From Candidatus Poribacteria bacterium (GTDB lineage: Bacteria > Poribacteria > WGA-4E > UBA9662), in contig PACG01000062.1 in assembly GCA_002699335.1 (NCBI GenBank), positions 7,703 through 15,169 on the forward strand: a DNA stretch of 7,467 nucleotides, written 5' to 3'. The notes under the pieces were generated by a model. The model was not told the origin of the DNA. It saw only the letters and a list, made by a program, of their open reading frames with translations, and ran no database searches. The stretch's first letter is position 1. Every line of letters begins with the position of its first letter. The position numbers and the translations under genes were made by a program. Below, piece by piece: positions 1 to 6,668 of the stretch.

Positions 1-20
1 ATGTGCTATTGGGTGTGAGT

Positions 21-105
21 GGAAGAAGAGAAAAAGGGTATCAACTGGTGCTGATATCCGCCTGATAACCCCCACACCAGTTATCTATTGCGCGGGTTTC
101 AGTGA
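21..105 (-). repeat. Intergenic structured repeat, copy 1
   Basis: Full-length copy of the dispersed ~85-bp element, lying 3' of the broken glycosidase gene whose stop is at 187. On the minus strand the order is ACCCGC (97-92), AACTGGTG (82-75), GGATATCA (59-52), CACCAGTT (50-43), the TGATACCC arm (43-36), then T5. AACTGGTG and CACCAGTT are perfectly complementary. The T at plus position 57, where copies 2 to 4 have C, makes one A-C mismatch in both the terminator stem and the ACCCGC pairing on the minus strand; read on the plus strand both would be G-U. The spacer between elements (tgggggttatcagg on minus) diverges from the other copies. Confidence 0.85.
31..59 (-). terminator. Putative intrinsic terminator of the glycosidase-like gene (repeat copy 1)
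   Basis: Minus-strand hairpin with arms at 59-52 and 43-36, an 8-nt loop (GCACCAGT) and a T5 tract at 35-31. One of eight pairs is an A-C mismatch, so this is the weakest of the full-length copies. It lies about 130 nt past the stop codon of the upstream gene. Confidence 0.55.
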
Positions 106-186
106 GCGTTTAGTTACTAGAAACTTTTACTTTAGAATGACCACTTTTCATGTTTCTATTTCGTGATCTCTAATGTCCTGATGGAA

Positions 187-2368
187 TTATGGCAATAGCG
201 CTACTGAGGTTTTGTTGCCTTCAACTGTTGTTTGAATTGACGATATAGTTAGGCCGTTTAACGTTGAAACCGTTGCAGAATGATCTACGCCATTCAAATT
301 AATGAAGGCATATTTGCCATAGAATTGTGCTTCCCACTTGATAGGTGAATCGCCTTTGTTAGTTAATGTTGTCTTTGCGTTGCCATCCTGATGAATCTTC
401 AACTTCCAGCTGCTAACCGGGACGTTGTCAGCTTCTACCCATGATACTTCGTCCGGCAGCTGCGGTAATGTACTGACAGTACTATTGGGTGCATCGGCCT
501 CAACACCAACCAGCCAGCGAATAGTATGGCTTACAAATGTATATGGCAGCTCCGGATAATTTCGTCCGTAGGCATCGCCGTAATACAGCTGTTTCATATA
601 GTGCCAGCCTCTTTCTCTCTGGCCATATAGAAAAAATGCATGCGGCAAATAGCTTTTGGCTTCATAGTTATCATTGGCGCAGTTGTCCCAGACAAAGTCC
701 AGGTACTTCTCCGACCTCTCACCCGGTTCTGAAAGAAGCGTTATCAGCATCAGGAAGCTGTTTTCCTTGCCATAACCTGCGACAAATTCCGTAGTGTTTC
801 TTCTCCCTCGGTAGTAGGTGGTCCCTTCCCAGAAATCAGTTCTAAACATATTCAGTATGTCATTGGCTTCAGCTGTCCATGTATTGTAACTGCCAATATC
901 TCCTCGGACTTTGAGTATCTCGGCAAAAGACCTGAAGGCCTGATACTGCATTCCAATACCGTCAGCTGCTTCTTTTACTGTCTGACTGTGTTCACCGTAA
1001 GTGGCTATATTCTCCCATTCACCTTGACCCACGGCATCTGCGATTCCATTATTGGGAATATTGTTGTCATGGTGTTCCAGGTAAGCAGTCACTGTATTCT
1101 TATAGTATAACCGAACAGCAGAGGATCATTTATCCAATCAGCATTTCCTGTCCACAAGTACTGTTTATACGAGGCCCATATGGCCTCAAATATTGCAGGT
1201 ACGGTATTGGTTATTTCCAGTCCGTTACCACCGTAATCATAGTGTCAGGACGGTTCATAGTCATTTTGTGGAACTGCAGTTCTTGCCACTGACTTCATCA
1301 TGGTGATGTTTTCCAGATCAAGACCTAGAAAATGCGCGCCAAGTGCCATATGCTCGAAATCACGCAGACAGTAAGTTTCTTTGATCGGATTGGCAGCCGC
1401 ATAGCAAGGAACAGCACCCGGCACCCCAGTCATGACATAGCTCAGAGCCAAATCCTTGGCCCAGTCGAAAAGATTCTCCCGCTCGGAACTAGAACTACGT
1501 ACAGAAAGATTAGAGGAAACTCTGGAAATCTTCCTAGTCTTAGCAGATTTACCGCTATACAGGATTTTACCGTCTATGATTTGTATGTCATTTTGCCGGT
1601 AATACTCTTTTCGGCGGAGTTCATCTGCCACGACCTTCTGTGCGACGAGTTTCTTAGCTTCCCGGTCGGCAACGAGATCTTTGCTGTCAGCGAAAGCTTC
1701 TTCGATGACAAAGCCTGCGATCCCTCCCCGAGACTCGGTCCCATCATCCTGCCTCAGGAACTTTGAGACGAAGACCACCTTTGGATCTGGCAAACCCGGC
1801 ACTTTGATATAATTGCCGACTCTTCTCCCGTCGCATTCCGTCCAGGGGGTATAGCTAATCCGTGATTCTGTGATCCTGAACCAACCGGTTCCCAGGTAGC
1901 GGATCCCGTTAACTGTTACATCAGTGTGCCGATAAAAAGCACCGCTGCCCGGTGCGAACAGGACATAGAGATTGTACTTTGAATATGGAATGTTGGTACA
2001 GTAACGAGGTTCCCGCCACCGTCATCCAGATAGCTTCTTGCTAGTTTCTGCTCGTCGGTGTCGGTTCTTTCGGACTCAATTCTGCTGCTGTTCTTCGCCT
2101 TCCAGACCACAGCAGCGATTGTCTTGGCACCTGAATCATCCATTAGGTTGTGCTTCGTGCCTGCTGCCAAGGATTCGAAGTCACGATCAATCGAACTGTT
2201 CCAGTAATTACTGTCAATACCGGTCGGTCCGATCGATTCTCGGCCGGAGAACGCCTCAGTGGTGTCATCATCGGCGAAGTTGATGGCGATATCGCTGCCA
2301 TTAACTGTAGTGGTAACCAATAACTGGCTAAGCCATACAAAAAATAAAAGCATAATTACTTTTCGCAT
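187..2368 (-). pseudogene. Disrupted secreted six-hairpin glycosidase-like protein with N-terminal jelly-roll domain
   Basis: Three adjacent reading frames join into one protein of about 727 residues. The ATG at 2368 follows AGGA at 7-nt spacing and a signal peptide (MRKVIMLLFFVWLSQLLV, cleavage likely before SDIAINFADDD). Residues of about 25-175 resemble the beta-sandwich modules of secreted PVC/Poribacteria proteins (INFADDD start, then NIPYSKYNLYVLFAPGSG). Residues of about 270-650 resemble a six-hairpin (alpha/alpha)6 glycosidase, with YCLRDFEHMALGAHFLGLD near 332 and TFVSHTIRWLVGVEAD later, followed by a beta-rich C-terminus. Lesions are: one base missing near 1992-1998 (LVTVP would continue as NIPYSKYN in the next frame), an in-frame TGA at 1245-1247 between YEPS and HYDYGGNG where Trp is plausible, and one base missing near 1107-1112 (PLLFGY continues as YKNTVTAYLEHH). 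Substrate and glycosidase family cannot be set from sequence reading. Neighbouring genes are intact, which argues for real decay over poor sequence, but errors are not excluded. Confidence 0.8.
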
Positions 2369-2584
2369 TTTTCAATCCTAACCGCATATCTGATTAGATT
2401 CAAACTTAAAACCCGGATATTTCTCCAATGGTTATTTTCACTTCAATCCCAAGTTGAGGCGATAAATGAAATAGGGAACGTTAATACAGAAAATGACTCC
2501 CTTTTTGTACAGTTGTGCCTATTCTGATTTCAGTTAAACCAACGGTACTAAAAAGTACAAATCAAAAAATGTGTACGAAGAGAG

Positions 2585-2668
2585 ACTGGAGAGAAAAAAG
2601 GGTACCAACTGGTACTGATACCCGCTTGATTACCTCCTATACCAGTTATCTTTTGCCCGGGTTTCGTT
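2585..2668 (-). repeat. Intergenic structured repeat, copy 2 (compensated variant)
   Basis: Full-length copy between the acyl-CoA dehydrogenase-like gene (stop at 2705) and the glycosidase gene (start 2368). On the minus strand the upstream element is AACTGGTA (2647-2640) and the loop element is TACCAGTT (2614-2607), replacing AACTGGTG and CACCAGTT of copies 1 and 3. Both sides changed and all 8 pairs remain. The terminator stem GGGTATCA/TGGTACCC keeps pairing through a U-G wobble. The outer ACCCGC element has become ACCCGG, leaving 5 of 6 pairs with GCGGGT. This copy can also form an extra small hairpin, GTACC-AGTT-GGTAC, just before T6. Confidence 0.87.
2594..2623 (-). terminator. Putative intrinsic terminator of the acyl-CoA dehydrogenase-like gene (repeat copy 2)
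   Basis: Minus-strand arms at 2623-2616 and 2607-2600 form 8 pairs including one U-G, around the loop GTACCAGT, followed directly by T6 at 2599-2594. It lies 80 nt or more past the stop codon at 2705, and upstream of the glycosidase start at 2368, so it should separate the two transcription units. Confidence 0.65.
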
Positions 2669-2704
2669 AAGAAATTAGGTCGTTATCACTTCACGTCTTA
2701 TCAC

Positions 2705-3817
2705 TCATTCTGGTAGAATCTCGGCTAACTGGTATAACTGGCCATTAATTACTGATTGAGGACAACTCCACACCATAAAAAATAGCGCCTCACGGCACCA
2801 CCTTCCAGCTGGATGGCCGAAAACGAAACCACTCCCTTTGGCAACAGCCAATGAGGCTTGAGTAGCACGCAATGCTAGACTATTGCACTGTTGCCGTAAA
2901 GATTCTGCTCTAGTGATCTGTCTACTAGATGTTGAGTCCAGCAACATTTTTCTCAGTTCATTCCATTGATTTTTCAATGCTTTTGCGGGTGGAACAATAT
3001 CTTGTCTATTTCGACCTTCAGCAATCATAAATTCGATAGCTGCGCCAGCTAAACCTAAAGCTAGTGTGCAGGTTTGGTATCCACCAGTACGAGCACCAAT
3101 TCCGCGAGACATTACGTTCTCAGTGGGGCCAGCTAGTAACCATTTAGCATCCACTTCCACTTGTTCAAAGTTGACTCTGCTAGTATGACTAGATGAGAAG
3201 GCAACTAACTGATCCGGAGAATCTATTTTCACACCAGGAGTATGGGTTGGGACCACGATCAATATTTGACGGCCGTCTCCAAATTCTGCGCCTACTACAA
3301 TCGTATCTGCTTGTGTTGCTCCAGTAACCCAGGGACTAAAGCCATCAAGTAAAAACCCCTTCTCTATCTCCATGGCTCTCAATACTGGTTGACTCAAGTG
3401 TCGTTTGCTAGTTGTCAAATGAGAAATACCAACAGTTGAGAAGTGGGAACCGCTGAGTAAACTAGGAAGGAGCTCATCGCGGACACAGTCGTTAAGACTT
3501 TGGGCAATTCGTCGACAAGCACCTGTAAGCTGAGTAATGATAAAAGTGGTGGTTTGGCAAACTGAGCTAAGTTCTAAGTAGCCAAGCGCCAATTCTTCCT
3601 CATTCCAACCAAATCCGCCATATCTTTCTTCCAGAAACCACTTAAACACTCCATATTGAGCGCATAGTTCAAGTTGTGTCTGTGGCCATGGATAAAGACA
3701 ACCTTCACTCGAAATCTCAAGATCGATAGCTAGTCGATGTAGCGAGGCACATAACTTTTTCAAAGACGGATCACTTGGAGATTTGATTTCAGCAGGTTTG
3801 GCCTTGTTTGATTTCAT
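2705..3817 (-). CDS. Acyl-CoA dehydrogenase family flavoprotein, divergent
   Basis: The 370-residue length matches the usual ~380 of acyl-CoA dehydrogenases, FAD enzymes that oxidise acyl-CoA thioesters between C-alpha and C-beta. The N-terminal helical part includes YGVFKWFLEERYGGFGWNEE (55-74), matching the family's 'G.....P..YGG.G' region. The middle beta domain holds VGISHLTTSKRH (129-140) and LLDGFSPWVTGATQADTIVVGA (about 156-177), the family's typical 'G.kpwvtga..AD' segment. The C-terminal helices run from about 245 to the end, with GHPAGRWCREALFF (334-347). I do not see the canonical catalytic Glu motif (YEG-type) near the C-terminus, so the base may sit elsewhere or the reaction may differ. 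This arrangement resembles a planctomycete-type subgroup from memory. The ATG at 3817 has only a weak ribosome binding site (taaGAA) and lies three bases after a potential leader hairpin. The substrate is unknown. The gene stands alone, with a structured repeat downstream. Confidence 0.82.
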   Translation of the reverse strand: MKSNKAKPAEIKSPSDPSLKKLCASLHRLAIDLEISSEGCLYPWPQTQLELCAQYGVFKWFLEERYGGFGWNEEELALGYLELSSVCQTTTFIITQLTGACRRIAQSLNDCVRDELLPSLLSGSHFSTVGISHLTTSKRHLSQPVLRAMEIEKGFLLDGFSPWVTGATQADTIVVGAEFGDGRQILIVVPTHTPGVKIDSPDQLVAFSSSHTSRVNFEQVEVDAKWLLAGPTENVMSRGIGARTGGYQTCTLALGLAGAAIEFMIAEGRNRQDIVPPAKALKNQWNELRKMLLDSTSSRQITRAESLRQQCNSLALRATQASLAVAKGSGFVFGHPAGRWCREALFFMVWSCPQSVINGQLYQLAEILPE

Positions 3818-3820
3818 ATG

Positions 3821-3856
3821 TCGATTCTTAGGTTTGTGGTTGTCATTACGAATCGA
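3821..3856 (-). promoter_or_regulatory. Inverted repeat in the leader of the acyl-CoA dehydrogenase-like gene
   Basis: A perfect 7-bp inverted repeat, TCGATTC (3856-3850 on minus) and GAATCGA (3827-3821), flanks 22 nt and ends three bases before the ATG at 3817. In the mRNA it would place the weak ribosome binding site partly in the stem, so it could affect initiation. It could instead be an operator or chance. No binding protein can be inferred. Confidence 0.35.
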
Positions 3857-3941
3857 TTAATTACACGAAACAAGTATATCACTTAGGTCACCATGAGGCG
3901 CGCATTTTTCTAAAACGGCATGGAAGAGGAAAGAAACTAAT

Positions 3942-4027
3942 GAAGAGAATAGAAAAAGGGTATCAACTGGTGCTGATACCCGCTTGATTACCCCGTACAC
4001 CAGTTATCTTTTGCGCGGGTTTCAGTA
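3942..4027 (-). repeat. Intergenic structured repeat, copy 3 (best-formed copy)
   Basis: The most regular copy, starting about 28 nt after the lipoprotein stop (4048). On the minus strand: ACCCGC (4020-4015), AACTGGTG (4005-3998), GCGGGT (3983-3978) overlapping GGGTATCA (3981-3974), CACCAGTT (3972-3965), TGATACCC (3965-3958), T5 (3957-3953). All three possible pairings (6, 8 and 8 bp) are perfect. ACCCGC/GCGGGT and AACTGGTG/CACCAGTT can coexist as an H-type pseudoknot with loops of 9, 14 and 5 nt. The GGGTATCA/TGATACCC hairpin competes with both. Confidence 0.88.
3953..3981 (-). terminator. Putative intrinsic terminator of the lipoprotein gene (repeat copy 3)
   Basis: A perfect 8-bp minus-strand stem (GGGTATCA/TGATACCC) with loop GCACCAGT is followed at once by T5. 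This is a classic intrinsic terminator layout, about 70 to 95 nt after the lipoprotein stop codon and about 135 nt before the next gene's start. Confidence 0.7.
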
Positions 4028-4047
4028 AGTCGTGCCCCAAAGGCTTT

Positions 4048-5163
4048 TTAATCAGTCGTCATCTCATACTCTAAAACTTCTCCCGAGCCACCGCCTCCCA
4101 TTATTGGGACTTCTTTGTTTTTATCAGAAATATCCAGTGAAATCAATCCATACGTTGTATTTATAATTTCCTGATAAATAATTTTACCCGCCGGAGAAAT
4201 TATATTGAGTTGCGTCCGACCGACAGCAGATCTGGAATGGGCCAATAAAACCAAATACTCATTGTCACTGGGTGAAAACTTGACAGCTATACCTTGAGGA
4301 GAATGATACAAAGGAAAATTTTCTAGCTTAAACTGATAAACAATTTTTCCGGACAAATCCATCAAAACAGCCTTGTCATCCAAGTAGCCAGCTAAAATGA
4401 AAATAGCCTTGTTCCACTCCACTATTTCAAATTCCATTATCGGAAATGGTGTAGGGAATTGCCCAATCTTTTTCCCCTCATAGTCATATATTTGAAATCC
4501 ACCATCGTGGATAAAAACGTCATTAATAGTAATCAGATAATGTCTATCTGTTTTTCTATCTGTGAATATTTCCACGTCCTGAACACTTGATCCATGAGAA
4601 GCCTGATTGTTGACTTTCCATATTATCTTCCCTTTATCATTTAATTGGTACAGACCTTCCCAGTCAGCGACATAAAACTCATATAGGCTGTCATTATTCA
4701 AGTCACCAAAAACCATTCTCAAGGGAGGATTGGATTCGCTCGGCTGAAAGGCCCATAAGGTATTTCCGTTTGAATCGAGTAACCTAACTTTTCCGAAACC
4801 ACCACCACCTTGCATAATTTCGAATATTCCATCATTGTTGACATCCAACAACTCCGTATTCTGATCGAATCCATCTCCTAGACCCAACTTTTCGTCCCTG
4901 AAATAATGAGAGGCTAATTTTCTATAATCACTTATAGATAAGAACCAAACGGTATCTGATCGGGATGTTGAACCTATTATTGAGATGTCTAGGTCAGGTG
5001 AGGGGTGAAAGTCAGTCAACTGGATTTTACTAACCCTACCTTTGTACTCAGAAATGGTCTTTTTCTCAATTTGATCTGAATCAATGACCACTGACAGTGG
5101 ATGATCTATATAACACCCAGTGATAATAAGTAGGAAAGGCAAGTACACGATAAATTTCATCAC
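4048..5163 (-). CDS. Lipoprotein with FG-GAP/beta-propeller-like repeats, unknown function
   Basis: A 371-residue protein with a lipoprotein signal peptide: basic start, hydrophobic stretch and lipobox ITGC with Cys17, predicting an exported, lipid-anchored protein. The mature part is beta-rich, with repeated blades. DVNNDGIFEI (107-116) and DLNNDSLYEF (154-163) look like the Asp/Asn-rich calcium loops of FG-GAP/VCBS-type repeats. Phrases such as LLDSNGNTLWAF, LNDKGKIIWKV, IYDYEGKKIGQF, MDLSGKIVYQF and ISPAGKIIYQE recur about every 45-50 residues, as in PQQ-like or WD-type propellers. Glycine-rich GGGG runs occur at 119-122 and 356-359. No catalytic motif is visible, so ligand binding or surface scaffolding is the most that can be inferred. 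The GTG at 5163 is favoured over the adjacent ATG at 5160 because GAGG (5176-5173) lies 9 nt before it; either gives nearly the same protein. Confidence 0.8.
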   Translation of the reverse strand: MMKFIVYLPFLLIITGCYIDHPLSVVIDSDQIEKKTISEYKGRVSKIQLTDFHPSPDLDISIIGSTSRSDTVWFLSISDYRKLASHYFRDEKLGLGDGFDQNTELLDVNNDGIFEIMQGGGGFGKVRLLDSNGNTLWAFQPSESNPPLRMVFGDLNNDSLYEFYVADWEGLYQLNDKGKIIWKVNNQASHGSSVQDVEIFTDRKTDRHYLITINDVFIHDGGFQIYDYEGKKIGQFPTPFPIMEFEIVEWNKAIFILAGYLDDKAVLMDLSGKIVYQFKLENFPLYHSPQGIAVKFSPSDNEYLVLLAHSRSAVGRTQLNIISPAGKIIYQEIINTTYGLISLDISDKNKEVPIMGGGGSGEVLEYEMTTD

Positions 5164-5576
5164 TTAAAAGTACCTCTATCTTAGTGGTTTCGGCACATAA
5201 CGCTGAGCCAGTTGGTGAATTAGGTTCAATTGTGTTTATGGTCCATTCTCGATAGACCGCGGCCTCTCAGCGAAAAATTACAGCTAACATCCTTCCATAT
5301 CAACAGTTTGGCTGTTGCTGTCAATGTTATAAAAACAGAGTCAGTTTATTGAGCTTTGTTTTCCGACAGAAAATTAATAAAAGATGAAGGTAATTACAAC
5401 TGTGGTCTAAACTGACTAAAGATCTAGAGCATTAGGCGGATCAACTGCCACTTTTCGGTTGCACCTGCCACACCGATGTCACACCAACATTGACCTGTGA
5501 TTGTTTCGATTGGGCCACCGGCACTAAATACAAATTGAACAAAGGAGGAGGTTTACGAGGAAAAACTAAGTGAATG
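5164..5576. other. Long gene-free stretch upstream of the lipoprotein gene
   Basis: About 410 bp with no convincing gene on either strand. The longest tidy open stretch is a minus-strand run of about 42 codons (roughly 5430-5560) without a start, ribosome site or recognisable family. The stretch carries a possible promoter for the lipoprotein gene near 5295-5324 and otherwise nothing I can identify. Its length and the nearby gene remnant are consistent with decayed sequence. Confidence 0.5.
5295..5324 (-). promoter_or_regulatory. Possible promoter/operator of the lipoprotein gene
   Basis: Minus strand shows TTGACA (5324-5319), a perfect -35 match, then a 17- to 18-nt spacer and a poor -10 (GATATG or ATATGG). 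The inverted repeat CAACAG (5317-5312)/CTGTTG (5306-5301) fills the spacer almost exactly, a common operator position. The implied 5' leader is about 125 nt. The weak -10 keeps confidence low. Confidence 0.25.
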
Positions 5577-5630
5577 GAGAGAAGAAAAAGGGGTGCCAAC
5601 TGGTGCTGATACCCGCGTGATTACCCCGTA
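5577..5630 (-). repeat. Intergenic structured repeat, copy 4 (truncated)
   Basis: Matches the other copies from the purine-rich flank through AAAAAGGGGTGCCAACTGG and TGATACCCGCGTGATTACCCCGTA on plus, then diverges sharply at 5631. The missing part would carry the upstream 8-mer and ACCCGC. The loop element CACCAGTT (5605-5598 on minus) is intact but has no partner. The distal stem arm has two changes (A to G and T to C on plus), giving one mismatch and one wobble. The stop codon of the upstream gene is at 5798. Confidence 0.8.
5585..5614 (-). terminator. Putative, weakened terminator of the dioxygenase gene (repeat copy 4)
   Basis: Minus-strand arms at 5614-5607 and 5598-5591 pair with one A-C mismatch and one U-G wobble, around the loop GCACCAGT. 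A C and then T5 (5589-5585) follow. It lies about 185 nt past the stop of the dioxygenase gene, further away than in the other loci. Confidence 0.45.
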
Positions 5631-5708
5631 GGGGAACTGAACTTCGTCCTGGAAAAATTCAACGACGTTCATACTTGGCATTATGATCCGCCTTCATTCA
5701 GAGTGTAA
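5631..5708 (+). pseudogene. 3' remnant of a plus-strand gene, serine-hydrolase-like C-terminus
   Basis: An open plus-strand frame of 25 codons ends with TAA at 5706-5708 and reads like a real protein tail, ending HTWHYDPPSFRV. The W-H-Y-D-x-x-x-F-R pattern recalls the C-terminal strand of beta-lactamase-related serine hydrolases with a DUF3471-type domain, where 'HWHYDTFR' is common; this is memory-based and not searched. Sense begins exactly where repeat copy 4 stops, and no upstream coding continues, so the rest of the gene is gone. It could be a chance open frame. Confidence 0.4.
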
Positions 5709-5797
5709 TCCCTACCCGCTCCCCAACTTATTCTTAATGTTATTCATGCCAGGGATACCCTCCTCTATTTCCAATTAATAGATGACGCTTTTCCTAG

Positions 5798-6661
5798 TTA
5801 CCTTAAATGCTCGCTCGGTATCCACTGCTGTTCTATCGGTTCGACTTCACCTTCGTAGCTGATTCGGAATGGTGACAACATCTCCTGCTGGCGCTCAACT
5901 ATCTTGCTTGTTGGTTGGTTGCCTCGTTCCAAGTACGCCACTGTAGCTTGTGTTGGTTCCGGCAGGTCTACATAGTCAGGATAATACCACATGGTCAGCA
6001 CCGTTCGGCGACCATCTGTTTGGTTGGCATGCGCCGCATGAAACAAGGTCCCGAAACCGATGACTAAATCACCCGCCTTGACCGGAACATCTATTTCACC
6101 TTCCGCCCGCTGAAAAGCAACATTATCTGGATTAGCGTAAGTTCTCAGTGCATCGGTATGCCGAGGTGAGATCTGGTCATGAAGTGGGTGCCGCTTCAAG
6201 TGTGAACCTGGGATGACCCGCAAACAGCCGTTCTCTAGACTGGTGTCGGTCAGATAATACATCAGGAAACACTGGATCGGTTGTGTGGTGTAGCTAACCG
6301 GGTCGTCCCAAAAACGCCCATCCTCATGCCAGAATAATGGTGGACTGTATGCTGGTTTGCTGATAATACGTCCATGGCCAAATTTAGGCTGGGCAAATCC
6401 GAGCTCAGCTAAGGCCTGGACCATCTTAGGGTGTGCTACCAGTTCGGCCATCCCGCTGTATTGATAGATCATATCCCAATCTATTAACACCATGCTACCT
6501 GTCGTGCGTTGCTGCTCGAAATGGGCTTGTTCTTGAGCCGCCAACACCCCATCACTAATGTTATTCAACTTAGCGATCAACTGAGAATCAAGGATGTTTT
6601 CGAACAGGAAAAATCCATCGGTGATAAACTGTTGCCGCTTTTCACTATTAGTCGTGGTCAT
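5798..6661 (-). CDS. Phytanoyl-CoA dioxygenase (PhyH) family protein
   Basis: Fe(II)/2-oxoglutarate-dependent oxygenase of the PhyH family, 287 residues from the chosen start, typical for bacterial members. Positions below count from an upstream ATG at 6685; subtract 8 for the chosen start. The N-terminal QFITDGFFLFENILD is the family's opening motif. The metal triad is visible: H120 and D122 in FWHEDGRFW, and H216 in GTLFHAAHANQTDGRRTVL, where Arg226 or Arg227 should bind 2-oxoglutarate. CFLMYYLTDTSLENGCLRVIPGSH is the conserved core strand and turn. The start at 6661 is preferred because AAAGGAG lies 7 nt before it, inside the first codons of the longer frame. The substrate cannot be predicted; relatives hydroxylate lipids, amino acids, osmolytes and natural products. 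The protein has no signal peptide and is probably cytoplasmic. Confidence 0.93.
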   Translation of the reverse strand: MTTTNSEKRQQFITDGFFLFENILDSQLIAKLNNISDGVLAAQEQAHFEQQRTTGSMVLIDWDMIYQYSGMAELVAHPKMVQALAELGFAQPKFGHGRIISKPAYSPPLFWHEDGRFWDDPVSYTTQPIQCFLMYYLTDTSLENGCLRVIPGSHLKRHPLHDQISPRHTDALRTYANPDNVAFQRAEGEIDVPVKAGDLVIGFGTLFHAAHANQTDGRRTVLTMWYYPDYVDLPEPTQATVAYLERGNQPTSKIVERQQEMLSPFRISYEGEVEPIEQQWIPSEHLR

Positions 6662-6668
6662 TTTTGTA

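Noticed and set aside
537..794. Open frame of 85 codons on the plus strand
   Set aside because: It lies antisense within the glycosidase catalytic region, has low-complexity composition and no family features, and lacks a convincing ribosome site.
1332..1766. Open frame of 144 codons on the plus strand
   Set aside because: It is fully antisense to the recognisable glycosidase frame, whose motifs such as YCLRDFEH show the true coding strand.
2369..2580. Sigma-70 promoter for the glycosidase gene (for example TTGAAG, 17 nt, GAAATA)
   Set aside because: Both hexamers are poor matches and several equally weak alternatives exist in this AT-rich leader, so no specific site can be supported.
3958..4005. 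A pseudoknot containing the terminator hairpin and the loop-to-upstream helix at the same time
   Set aside because: The hairpin loop is only 8 nt and nearly all of it would have to pair, leaving about one nucleotide to cross a 7- to 8-bp helix. This is sterically unlikely, so I treat the two as alternatives.
5430..5560. Minus-strand open stretch of about 42 codons in the long gap
   Set aside because: No start codon with a ribosome site and no recognisable motif. It looks only vaguely protein-like, so I do not call it a gene or a relic.
21..5630. CRISPR array or transposon ends
   Set aside because: The copies are 1.3 to 2.6 kb apart with whole genes between them, no regular spacers, no cas or transposase genes, and no clear target-site duplications flanking each copy.
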